From Pseudomonadota bacterium (GTDB taxonomy: Bacteria > Pseudomonadota > Gammaproteobacteria > Burkholderiales > SG8-39), in assembly GCA_021811085.1 (NCBI GenBank), contig JAJZPQ010000003.1, positions 62,001-126,000 on the forward strand: a stretch of DNA of 64,000 nt, read 5' to 3'. Below the pieces are notes generated by a model. That model was given only the letters and a program-made list of their open reading frames with translations. It had not been told where the DNA came from and searched no databases. Below are positions 18,125-25,346 of the stretch, piece by piece; within the stretch, counting starts at the first letter, position 1; each line of letters opens with the position of its first letter. The translations under genes and the position numbers were made by a program.

Positions 18125-19983
18125 ACGGCTACAGGTTCCCTTTTTGGAGCGCGGCTGCGGCAGCCGGGGCCGGCATGGGTCATTTGCAGCAGGAATTTCT
18201 GCATGTCCCAGGCGCCCGTTGGGCAGCGCTCGGCGCACAGGCCGCAGTGCAGGCACACGTCCTCGTCCTTGGCCATGATGCGGCCGGTCTTGAGCGTGGA
18301 TGAGACGTACAGGTCCTGCGTCAGGTTCTGCGCCGGCGCGTTGAGCCGCGTGCGCAGATCGGCTTCCTCGCCGTTGACGGTGAAGCTGATGCAGTCCATC
18401 GGGCAAATGTCGACGCAGGCGTCGCACTCGATGCACTTCGTCGTGGTGAACACGGTCTGCACATCGCAGTTGAGGCAGCGCTCCGCTTCCTTGAACGCGG
18501 TGGCGCGGTCAAACCCGATCTCGACTTCGACCTTGATGTTTTTCAGCGTCTGGCTCGGATCGCGCCAGGGCACCTTGTAGCGCCGGTCGAGCGCGACTTC
18601 GTTGTCGTAGCTCCACTCGTGGATGCCCATTTTCTGCGACAGCAGGTGCACCATCGGCGGCGGACGCTTCGCCACGTCCTCGCCCTGACAAAATTTGTCG
18701 ATCGACACCGCGGCCTCGTGCCCGTGGGCGACGGCCCAGATGATGTTCTTCGGCCCGAACGCCGCGTCGCCGCCGAAGTACACGCGCGGCAGTGTGGATT
18801 GCAGCGTGATCTTGTCCACCACCGGCATGCCCCATTGGTCGAACGCGATGCCGCAGTCCTTCTCGATCCAGGGAAACGCGTTTTCCTGGCCGACTGCGAC
18901 CAGCACCTCGTCGCATTCGAAATGCTGGTCGGGCTCGCCCGTGGGCATCAACCGGCGCCGGCCTCGATTTGGCCCATCTGCATCGTACTGCGCCGCGACC
19001 TTTTCGAACGTGATGCCGGTGAGCTTGCCCTTGACGTGGGTGAATTCCTTGGGCACGAGATAGTTGAGGATCGGTATGCCCTCGTGCATCGCGTCCTCTT
19101 TCTCCCAGGGCGAGGCTTTCATTTCCTCGAAGCCGGAGCGCACGATCGCTTTGACGTCCTCGCCGCCCAGGCGCCGGCTGGTGCGGCAGCAGTCCATGGC
19201 GGTGTTGCCGCCGCCGAGCACGATCACGCGCTTGGATACCTTGGTGACGTGGCCGAAGGAAACGCTGGAGAGCCAGTCGATGCCGATATGGATGTGTTTC
19301 GCCGCTTCCTTGCGCCCGGGGATATCCAGGTCGCGCCCGCGCGGCGCGCCCGAACCGACGAATACCGCGTCGTAACCCTCGGCCAGCAGGGCCTTCATGC
19401 TGTCCACGCGCTTGCCGGCGCGGAATTCCACGCCCAGGCCGAGAATATAGCCGACCTCTTCGTCGATCACTTCCTCGGGCAGGCGGAAGCGCGGAATCTG
19501 GCTGCGGATCATGCCGCCCGCCTTCAGGTCGCCGTCGTACAGCACCACGTGATAGCCGTTCGGTGCCAGGTCGCGCGCGACGGTGAGCGAGGCCGGACCG
19601 GCGCCGACGCAGGCGACGCGCTTGCCGTTTTTCTTTTTCGGTACTGCGGGCAGACGCGCGCGGATGTCCGCCTTGTTGTCGGCCGCGACCCGCTTCAGAC
19701 GGCAGATCGCGACGGGTTCTTTCGCCGCTGCGCCCGGCGCGCCACCGGCCGGGGCGTCCTCCACGCGGCTGCGGCGGCAGGCCGGCTCGCACGGACGGTC
19801 GCAGGTGCGCCCGAGGATGCCGGGGAACACGTTCGACTGCCAGTTGACCATGTAGGCATCGTCGTAGCGGCCTGCGGCGATCAAGCGGATGTATTCGGGG
19901 ACGGGCGTATGGGCGGGGCAGGCCCACTGGCAATCTACGACTTTATGGAAGTAATCTGGTGCGCCAATATCTGTCGGCTTCAA
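18121..19983 (-). CDS. GltD-like NAD(P)/FAD oxidoreductase fused to a C-terminal 2x[4Fe-4S] ferredoxin domain
   Basis: 620 residues. N-terminal Fer4_20-type cysteines (VDCQWACPAHTPVPEYI, GRTCDRPCEPACRRSR) precede an FAD-binding fold (CVGAGPASLTVARDLAPNGY) and an NAD(P)-binding fold (VIVLGGGNTAMDCCRTSR). The last ~120 residues carry two ferredoxin motifs, CIECDACVDICPMDC and CLHCGLCAERCPTGA. It resembles the small subunit of glutamate synthase, but no gltB is present. Coupling to korA/korB suggests it exchanges electrons between NAD(P)H and the ferredoxin used by the oxidoreductase. The start is a TTG backed by AAGGAG eight bases upstream. Confidence 0.87.
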   Translation of the reverse strand: MKPTDIGAPDYFHKVVDCQWACPAHTPVPEYIRLIAAGRYDDAYMVNWQSNVFPGILGRTCDRPCEPACRRSRVEDAPAGGAPGAAAKEPVAICRLKRVAADNKADIRARLPAVPKKKNGKRVACVGAGPASLTVARDLAPNGYHVVLYDGDLKAGGMIRSQIPRFRLPEEVIDEEVGYILGLGVEFRAGKRVDSMKALLAEGYDAVFVGSGAPRGRDLDIPGRKEAAKHIHIGIDWLSSVSFGHVTKVSKRVIVLGGGNTAMDCCRTSRRLGGEDVKAIVRSGFEEMKASPWEKEDAMHEGIPILNYLVPKEFTHVKGKLTGITFEKVAAQYDADGPNRGRRRLMPTGEPDQHFECDEVLVAVGQENAFPWIEKDCGIAFDQWGMPVVDKITLQSTLPRVYFGGDAAFGPKNIIWAVAHGHEAAVSIDKFCQGEDVAKRPPPMVHLLSQKMGIHEWSYDNEVALDRRYKVPWRDPSQTLKNIKVEVEIGFDRATAFKEAERCLNCDVQTVFTTTKCIECDACVDICPMDCISFTVNGEEADLRTRLNAPAQNLTQDLYVSSTLKTGRIMAKDEDVCLHCGLCAERCPTGAWDMQKFLLQMTHAGPGCRSRAPKREPVAV

Positions 19984-20056
19984 TCAGTCTGCTCCTTCCG
20001 GGCGCCTGCCGGGCCGGCCAGGATTGAAACGGCTTGGGGGCGCATAAGAGGCCGTG

Positions 20057-20085
20057 ATTCTACTCTGGGCGAAGCGGGGTGAAAA
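20057..20085 (-). promoter_or_regulatory. possible sigma-70 promoter of the oxidoreductase operon
   Basis: Reading the minus strand, TTTCAC and TAGAAT (20062-20057) are separated by about 17 bases, 75-80 bases ahead of the TTG start. The -35 match is modest. The rest of the 162-base gap to polX shows no gene. Confidence 0.35.
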
Positions 20086-20145
20086 GCACCTTTTTAATCC
20101 ACCAAAAGCCGCATGGGTATAGGTCCAAATCGCGCCCGGCGCAGC

Positions 20146-21891
20146 CTAAGGCTGGGTACGAGGCGGCCGGCGCAGCAGACGCTGCAACGCTGCCAGCGGC
20201 CGCGCATTGAGCACATCCGCTTTTTCCAGCCAGCCGCGCCGCGCCTGCCCGATGCCATAGCGCAAATGCTCGAAGTCGAGTTCGCTGTGCGCATCGGAGC
20301 TGACGCAAACCAGCACGCCTTCGTCCTTGGCCATTCTGCAATGGGTGTCGAGCAGGTCGAGGCGCTCGGGATGGGCGTTCAGCTCGAGGAAGCGCCCGCA
20401 GGCGCGGGCCTTGCGGATAATGCGCAGCATGTCGACGTCGTAGGGTTCGCGCCGCTCGATCAAGCGCCCGGTCGGATGCGCCAGGATGTGCAAATGCGGT
20501 TGATCGAACGCTTTCAGGATGCGCTCGGTCTGGCGCTCGCGCGAGAGCTGGAAATCGCTGTGCACGGCACCCACCACCACGTCCAGGCGCGCAAGCACGG
20601 AATCGGGCAGGTCGAGCGTGCCGTCGGCGAGGATATCCACTTCTACGCCTTTGAGCACCCTGATGCCGGCGAGTTCGGCGTTGAGCCGGTCGATTTCGTC
20701 GATCTGGCGCGCGAGCGCTTGCGGGTCCAGTCCGTGCGCGAGCCGCAGCCGGCGCGAGTGCTCGGTGATCGCGAGATAGGACAGGCCGCGCGCGGCGGCA
20801 GCCTGCGCCATCTCCCTGATGCCGGCATGGCCATCGCTTGCGCGGGTATGCACATGCAAATCCCCGCGCAAATCGCCCAACTCCACCAGACGCGGCAGTG
20901 TGCCTGCACGCGCGGCCTCGATTTCGCCCTGGTCTTCGCGCAATTCGGGCGGAATATAAGGCAGCCCGACCGCGGCGTAGACGGATTCCTCGGTGTCCCC
21001 GGCGACGCGCGCGGCACCGCGGTACACGCCGTATTCATTGATCTTCAGCCCGCGCGCCTGACCCAGGCGGCGCACGGCGATGTTGTGGGCTTTCGAGCCG
21101 GTGAAATAATGCAGCGCCGCGCCGTAACACGCCTCGGCCACGACGCGCAGGTCCACCTGTATACCCGCGTGCAATACCACGCTTGCGCGCGTGTCGCCAC
21201 GAGAGAGAACCTGTCGGACCTCGGGGTAGGCGGTAAAGCGCTGCATTACCTGGTCTGCGGCGGCGGCGGTGATCAGCATGTCGAGATCGCCCACGGTCTC
21301 GCGCATGCGACGGAAGCTGCCCGCGAGTTCGACCCGCCCGACGCCGGGAATCCGGCGCAGATAGTCGGCATAGGCCTCGGCATACTGCGCGGCGACGGCG
21401 AGCTTGTAGCGCCCCGGACGCTTCAGGTGCGCTTCCACACCCCGCAGTATTTTGAGCTCCGACTTTTCGCCGAAGCCGGCAAGCGCACGCAGCCGGCCGT
21501 CGCGCGCCGCGCGGTAGAGCTGCTCCGGCGTCTGCACGTCGAGTTCCTGGTACAGGCGCTGCACCCGCTTCGGCCCCAAACCGGGAACATGCAGCAGATC
21601 GGCGATGCCGGCGGGCAGTTCGCGCCTGAGTTTTTCCAGCAGCGCGCAGGTCCCGCTCGCGGCGACCTCGTGGATCTTGGCGCCGAGGTCCGCGCCTATG
21701 CCGGGGAGCTTGGGCAGTTCGCCGCCGCCGGCAAGGCGCGCGGCGAGGTCGAGCTGCAGACCCTCGACTATGCGCGCCGCGTTGCGGTAGGCGCGAATGC
21801 GAAACGGATTGGCCTGCTCGATCTCGAGCAGGTCCGCGATTTCGCCGAACACCCGCGCGATGTCGGCGTTGTGTACGGCGTGCTCTGGCAT
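20146..21891 (-). CDS. polX: PolX family DNA polymerase / 3'-5' exonuclease
   Basis: 581 residues, normal for bacterial PolX. The N-terminal 8-kDa-like domain begins at FGEIADLLEIEQANPFRIRA, with helix-hairpin-helix motifs KLPGIGADLGAKIHEV and VPGLGPKRVQRLYQEL. The nucleotidyltransferase site is at GSFRRMRETVGDLDMLITAA. The C-terminal PHP domain begins at GDLHVHTRASDGHAG and continues through VLKGVEVDILADGTLDLP and VVGAVHS. It fills short gaps and trims 3' ends in DNA repair. It lies 33 bases after the accessory groEL on the same strand and may be co-transcribed. Confidence 0.95.
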   Translation of the reverse strand: MPEHAVHNADIARVFGEIADLLEIEQANPFRIRAYRNAARIVEGLQLDLAARLAGGGELPKLPGIGADLGAKIHEVAASGTCALLEKLRRELPAGIADLLHVPGLGPKRVQRLYQELDVQTPEQLYRAARDGRLRALAGFGEKSELKILRGVEAHLKRPGRYKLAVAAQYAEAYADYLRRIPGVGRVELAGSFRRMRETVGDLDMLITAAAADQVMQRFTAYPEVRQVLSRGDTRASVVLHAGIQVDLRVVAEACYGAALHYFTGSKAHNIAVRRLGQARGLKINEYGVYRGAARVAGDTEESVYAAVGLPYIPPELREDQGEIEAARAGTLPRLVELGDLRGDLHVHTRASDGHAGIREMAQAAAARGLSYLAITEHSRRLRLAHGLDPQALARQIDEIDRLNAELAGIRVLKGVEVDILADGTLDLPDSVLARLDVVVGAVHSDFQLSRERQTERILKAFDQPHLHILAHPTGRLIERREPYDVDMLRIIRKARACGRFLELNAHPERLDLLDTHCRMAKDEGVLVCVSSDAHSELDFEHLRYGIGQARRGWLEKADVLNARPLAALQRLLRRPPRTQP

Positions 21892-21924
21892 GCTGACCTC
21901 AATGCGAATGCCCGGACCGGGACT

Positions 21925-23547
21925 TCACATCTCCATGTCCGCCGCCGGCGCAGATGCTGCTGCGGCCTCCTCGCGCAATTCCGCCACCATGCAGTCGGTG
22001 GTCAGGATGAGTCCGGCAATGGAAACGGCGTTTTGCAGCGCCGAGCGCGTCACCTTGCATGGATCGAGCACGCCCATCGCAACCATGCCGCCGAACACGC
22101 CGGTGGCGGCGTTGTAACCGAAGTCGCCCGCACCTTCCAGTACCCGGTTGAGCACGACCGAGGGCTCCTCGCCGGCATTGGCGACGATCTGCCGCAGCGG
22201 CTCTTCCAGCGCGCGCAATACGATCCGGATTCCGGCGTCCTGGTCCGGGTTGTCGCCGGCCAGCGCGCTCAGCGCCTGGCGCGCGCGCAGCAGCGCGACG
22301 CCGCCGCCCGGGAGCACGCCCTCTTCGACCGCCGCGCGGGTCGCATGCAGCGCGTCCTCGACGCGCGATTTGCGCTCCTTCATTTCAGTTTCGGTCGCGG
22401 CACCGACCTTGACCAGGGCGACGCCGCCCGCGAGCTTGGCCGCGCGCTCCTGCAGCTTGTCGCGGTCGTAGTCGCTCTTCGCCTCCTTGATCTCGCGCCG
22501 GATCGCGGCGATGCGCGCCTCGATAGCGGCGGGTTCGCCCATGCCGCCGATGAGGGTGGTGTTGTCCTTGTCCACCTCGATGCGCCGCGCCCGGCCCAGA
22601 TGCTCGAGGCCGGCATGCTCGAGCGTGAGTCCGAGCTCCTCCGCCACCACCTGCGCGCCGGTGAGCACCGCGATGTCCTCGAGCATCGCCTTGCGCCGGT
22701 CGCCGAAGCCGGGCGCCTTGACCGCACAGGCCTTGAGCACGCCGCGCAGGCTGTTGACCACCAGCATCGCGAGCGACTCGCCCTCTACATCTTCGGCGAC
22801 CAACAGCAACGGCTTCGCCGCCTGCGCGATCTTCTCCAGCAGCGGCAGCAACTCGCGTATCGCGGAGACCTTCTTGTCGCACAGCAGCACATAGGCGTCC
22901 TCGAGCACGCAACGCTGCTTGTCGGCGACGTTAATGAAATAGGGCGAGAGGAAACCGCGGTCGAACTGCATGCCCTCGACCAGTTCCAATTCGCTCGCGA
23001 GGCCGCGCCCGTCCTCGACCGTGATCACGCCGTCCCTGCCCACTTTCTCCATTGCGTCGGCGATGATGTCGCCGATGCTGCTGTCGGAATTGGCGGATAT
23101 CGTCGCGACCTGCGTGATCTCCTTGCGCCCGCTGCAGGGCTGGGCCAGGCGTTTCAATTCCGCCACCACCGCTGCGCTCGCGCGGTCGATGCCGCGCTTG
23201 AGGTCCATCGGGTTCATGCCCGCAGCCACGTATTTCATGCCCTCGAGCGCGATCGCCTGTGCCAGAACCATGGCGGTGGTAGTGCCGTCGCCGGCCACTT
23301 CCGAGGTCTTCGCGGCGACCTCGCGCACCATTTGCGCGCCCATGTTTTCAAAGTGATCCTTGAGTTCGATCTCCTTGGCCACAATGACGCCCGAGTTGAT
23401 GATGGTAGGCGCGCCGTACGCGCGCTCCAGCATTACCGTGCGCGCCTTCGGTCCAAGCGTGACTTTGACCGCGTTGGCGAGCACCGCCACGCCGCGCATG
23501 ATCCGCGCGTGTGCGTCATCATGAAAAATCACTTGTTTGGCGGTCAT
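21925..23547 (-). CDS. accessory 60-kDa chaperonin GroEL with Asp52 replaced by Ser
   Basis: 540 residues covering all GroEL domains: [67 protein letters not shown], and [18 protein letters not shown]. Where E. coli has APTITKDG, this protein has APTIINSG, so catalytic Asp52 is Ser; Asp87 and Asp398 are kept. The tail ([10 protein letters not shown]) lacks the GGM repeats. No groES is present, so this is unlikely to be the housekeeping copy. The start at 23547 is supported by AAGGAG about eight bases upstream. It lies downstream of an HPF-like gene and probably shares its FNR-type control. Confidence 0.93.
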   Translation of the reverse strand: MTAKQVIFHDDAHARIMRGVAVLANAVKVTLGPKARTVMLERAYGAPTIINSGVIVAKEIELKDHFENMGAQMVREVAAKTSEVAGDGTTTAMVLAQAIALEGMKYVAAGMNPMDLKRGIDRASAAVVAELKRLAQPCSGRKEITQVATISANSDSSIGDIIADAMEKVGRDGVITVEDGRGLASELELVEGMQFDRGFLSPYFINVADKQRCVLEDAYVLLCDKKVSAIRELLPLLEKIAQAAKPLLLVAEDVEGESLAMLVVNSLRGVLKACAVKAPGFGDRRKAMLEDIAVLTGAQVVAEELGLTLEHAGLEHLGRARRIEVDKDNTTLIGGMGEPAAIEARIAAIRREIKEAKSDYDRDKLQERAAKLAGGVALVKVGAATETEMKERKSRVEDALHATRAAVEEGVLPGGGVALLRARQALSALAGDNPDQDAGIRIVLRALEEPLRQIVANAGEEPSVVLNRVLEGAGDFGYNAATGVFGGMVAMGVLDPCKVTRSALQNAVSIAGLILTTDCMVAELREEAAAASAPAADMEM

Positions 23548-23584
23548 ATGCGTGACTCCTTGGGATCCGGCACCGGCGTCGCGG

Positions 23585-23950
23585 CTAGCTGCGTGAACCG
23601 GGTGTATCGTGGCCATGGCGGCCATGTTCGAGATTGCGCCGGCACAGGTGATCCTCCAGTTGGAGGCGGGCGGCGGTGAACGCGTCGCGCAGCGCCATGT
23701 AGACGTCCTCGCCGTGCTCGCGGTTGACCACCACCTCGGTTCCCGGCAACGTGATGATCAGCCGCACCGCGAACCTCGCGGCTTGACTTTGGTCCGGCTC
23801 CAGCGCCTCGACCACCACCTGGCTGCTGCGGATCCCGGCGTAAGCCTTGTCGAGCCTGCGCGCCTCGCTATCGATGTAGCGTTCGAGCGCGTCGGATGCG
23901 TGGATGCCGCGCAACGCGATCTCTACGGGAGTATGTCCAGCCCCGGCCAT
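23585..23950 (-). CDS. HPF/RaiA-like ribosome hibernation protein
   Basis: 121 residues. The fold is recognised from [20 protein letters not shown], followed by [20 protein letters not shown], a beta strand [17 protein letters not shown] and a final helix with [19 protein letters not shown]. It has the length of a short HPF without the long-HPF dimerisation tail; a His/Arg-rich end ([11 protein letters not shown]) is unusual. Such proteins bind the 30S subunit and idle ribosomes in starvation or hypoxia. The ATG at 23950 is 16 bases after the stop of the small upstream gene; an in-frame GTG- or ATG-type start further up would overlap that gene. The accessory groEL follows after 37 bases. Confidence 0.75.
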   Translation of the reverse strand: MAGAGHTPVEIALRGIHASDALERYIDSEARRLDKAYAGIRSSQVVVEALEPDQSQAARFAVRLIITLPGTEVVVNREHGEDVYMALRDAFTAARLQLEDHLCRRNLEHGRHGHDTPGSRS

Positions 23951-23966
23951 GGCAGCGCGCAAAGGC

Positions 23967-24185
23967 TCAGTTGTAGTCGTCGAAGTATGGAGGCCGACTC
24001 CTGCCGCCCTCATCCTGCACGATGCGCTGGCAATCGATCTCGTCGTCGCGCTCCTCGGGGACCTGCGCCGTCTGCTCCCAGGCGGCCGGGGCGGTCGTTG
24101 CGCTGCGTCCCCGCCCGGCCGGTGCTTTGGCCGCGTGCTTGCGCGCCGCGCTAAGGACTTTTCCCGACTTCGATTTGGCGCCCAT
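23967..24185 (-). CDS. small hypothetical protein, first gene of an FNR-box operon
   Basis: 72 residues, not recognised. The N-terminal half is strongly basic and Ala-rich (SKSGKVLSAARKHAAKAPAG), the C-terminal half acidic and polar (PEERDDEIDCQRIVQDEGG then RSRPPYFDDYN). There is one Cys and no hydrophobic segment, so it is probably cytoplasmic and partly disordered, perhaps nucleic-acid or ribosome associated. The ATG at 24185 has AGGAG about seven bases upstream; a longer in-frame start at 24218 exists but lacks a ribosome binding site and would overlap the predicted -10. It leads a unit with the HPF-like gene and groEL. Confidence 0.55.
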   Translation of the reverse strand: MGAKSKSGKVLSAARKHAAKAPAGRGRSATTAPAAWEQTAQVPEERDDEIDCQRIVQDEGGRSRPPYFDDYN

Positions 24186-24240
24186 CGCTTGCTCCTGCTG
24201 GGGATTGGAATTCATCGTAACGGCAATCGCCGCCACACTG

Positions 24241-24254
24241 TTGATATTGGTCAA
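24241..24254 (-). promoter_or_regulatory. FNR-type box (TTGAC-CAAT-ATCAA) ahead of the small protein/hpf/groEL unit
   Basis: The minus strand reads TTGACCAATATCAA, one change from the FNR/ANR consensus TTGAT-N4-ATCAA and an exact fit to TTGAC-N4-ATCAA boxes. A -10-like TACGAT lies at 24219-24214, putting the box centre about 41 bases from the expected transcription start, the spacing of class II FNR activation. Leader length to the ATG at 24185 is about 22 bases. Confidence 0.65.
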
Positions 24255-24315
24255 AAAGCACGTTGCTTCGCGCAGGCGCGCTGCTTCTCACGCACTGCGG
24301 GAGACCGAAGCATGT

Positions 24316-24329
24316 TTGATCTGCGTCAC
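24316..24329 (-). promoter_or_regulatory. second FNR-type box (GTGAC-GCAG-ATCAA)
   Basis: The minus strand reads GTGACGCAGATCAA: a perfect ATCAA half-site and a near TTGAC half-site, 75 bases upstream of the first box. It lies between the divergent small genes at 24185 (minus) and 24417 (plus) and could serve either; no convincing -10 was found for the plus-strand gene. Confidence 0.4.
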
Positions 24330-24416
24330 ACCGCGGCGGCCCGATTTGCGTTCTCCTGATCACTGCGTCATGCGCGGACCAATTGCTGCCCGCGCCAACC
24401 CGGGGGGAACCTGTCG

Positions 24417-24587
24417 ATGATCAGAAACAAAGCGCTGCGTCGCAGCCTTGGCGCGCTGCTCGTATTGCTGGGTGCCCTGCTGATCTGGTTGCCTTACGAT
24501 CTGGCGAGCGGCGTCGTGCTGGTGCTTGCCGGCGCCGCGCTGGAACTGGTCGGCGTGGCGCTGGAGAAAAACGACAAGCAGCCTTAG
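24417..24587 (+). CDS. small membrane protein
   Basis: 56 residues. A basic start (MIRNKALRRSLG) is followed by a hydrophobic stretch that makes two short helices (ALLVLLGALLIWLPYD; GVVLVLAGAALELVGVALE) and a charged end KNDKQP. A purine-rich GGGGGA lies upstream. It is a typical two-helix inner-membrane miniprotein; no known family is recognised. It lies tail to tail with the CBS gene and opposite the FNR-box cluster. Confidence rests on codon use and the membrane-protein pattern alone. Confidence 0.5.
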   Translation: MIRNKALRRSLGALLVLLGALLIWLPYDLASGVVLVLAGAALELVGVALEKNDKQP

Positions 24588-24634
24588 AGGATGCAGCAAC
24601 AGCCGGCGCGGCCGCCGGCGCCATTGCGCCGCGG

Positions 24635-25084
24635 CTAATGCCGCCGCTGCGCTTCGCGCCGCTGCTCGAGCCGTATTGCCTGCGCCAGCGCAGACAGCTC
24701 CTCCGCCAGGACCGGAATCAGGTCGTCCATGGCCACGATACCCAGCAGATGCTCGTTTGCGTCCACCACGACCAGGCGGCGCACGCCGCCGCTGCGCATG
24801 CGCGCGATGATCTCGAACAGTCCTGCCGTCTCCTTGAGTGTAGCCGGGGGCTCCGACATGATATCGCCGACCGTGAGCTTGCGGTAATCCACATCCGCCG
24901 CGACCACCTCGACCACCAGGTCGCGGTCGGTGACGATACCGATCGCGCGGCGCGCTGCGGCACCGCCTTCGGTCACCACCAGCGCACCGATATGATTATC
25001 GCGCATGAGCTTTGCCGCCTCCTGCACGGGCGTGCCGCGTTCGGCGATGACGACGATCCGGCTGCAAATTTCTCCGACATTCAT
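24635..25084 (-). CDS. CBS-pair domain protein
   Basis: 149 residues made almost wholly of two CBS repeats: EICSRIVVIAERGTPVQEAA then GIVTDRDLVVEVVA, and TVGDIMSEPPATLKETAGLF then LLGIVAMDDLIPVLAEELS. Stand-alone CBS pairs bind adenine nucleotides and act as energy or stress sensors for partner proteins. The ATG at 25084 follows AGGGGG. A further FNR-type box lies about 92 bases upstream with a matching -10. A role in the neighbouring low-oxygen response is inferred from that position. Confidence 0.88.
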   Translation of the reverse strand: MNVGEICSRIVVIAERGTPVQEAAKLMRDNHIGALVVTEGGAAARRAIGIVTDRDLVVEVVAADVDYRKLTVGDIMSEPPATLKETAGLFEIIARMRSGGVRRLVVVDANEHLLGIVAMDDLIPVLAEELSALAQAIRLEQRREAQRRH

Positions 25085-25175
25085 GGCTGCCCCCTGTACG
25101 CAAAGTCGACGCGCCCGCCGCCAGGTGCAGGTGCGAGCGATGACACAAGTATGGGTCGCCCTTGCGCACGCAGGC

Positions 25176-25189
25176 TTGATTTTGGTCAC
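25176..25189 (-). promoter_or_regulatory. FNR-type box (GTGAC-CAAA-ATCAA) ahead of the CBS gene
   Basis: The minus strand reads GTGACCAAAATCAA. A -10-like CATACT lies at 25153-25148, so the box centre is about 41 bases from the expected start, the same geometry as at 24241. The rest of 25085-25346 (262 bases) contains no gene; on the plus strand a TATACT at 25269-25274 may be the -10 of the histidine kinase gene. Confidence 0.55.
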
Positions 25190-25346
25190 AGCGCATGGAC
25201 AGATACTGCCGCGCCGCCCGCTGCCAGCGGCCTGCGCATAATGCGAGTCGTCCCAGGGCAATCTCTTTTATACTGCTACCTGAGGGTCTGTAGGCTTGCG
25301 GCGGCGGAAGGCTGGGCGCCGACGGATCCTGACAAGGGGATTCAGT

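Noticed and set aside
20113..23679. Open frame of nearly 1,200 codons on the plus strand opposite polX and groEL
   Set aside because: Antisense shadow with no recognisable motif; the minus-strand genes carry all family signatures.
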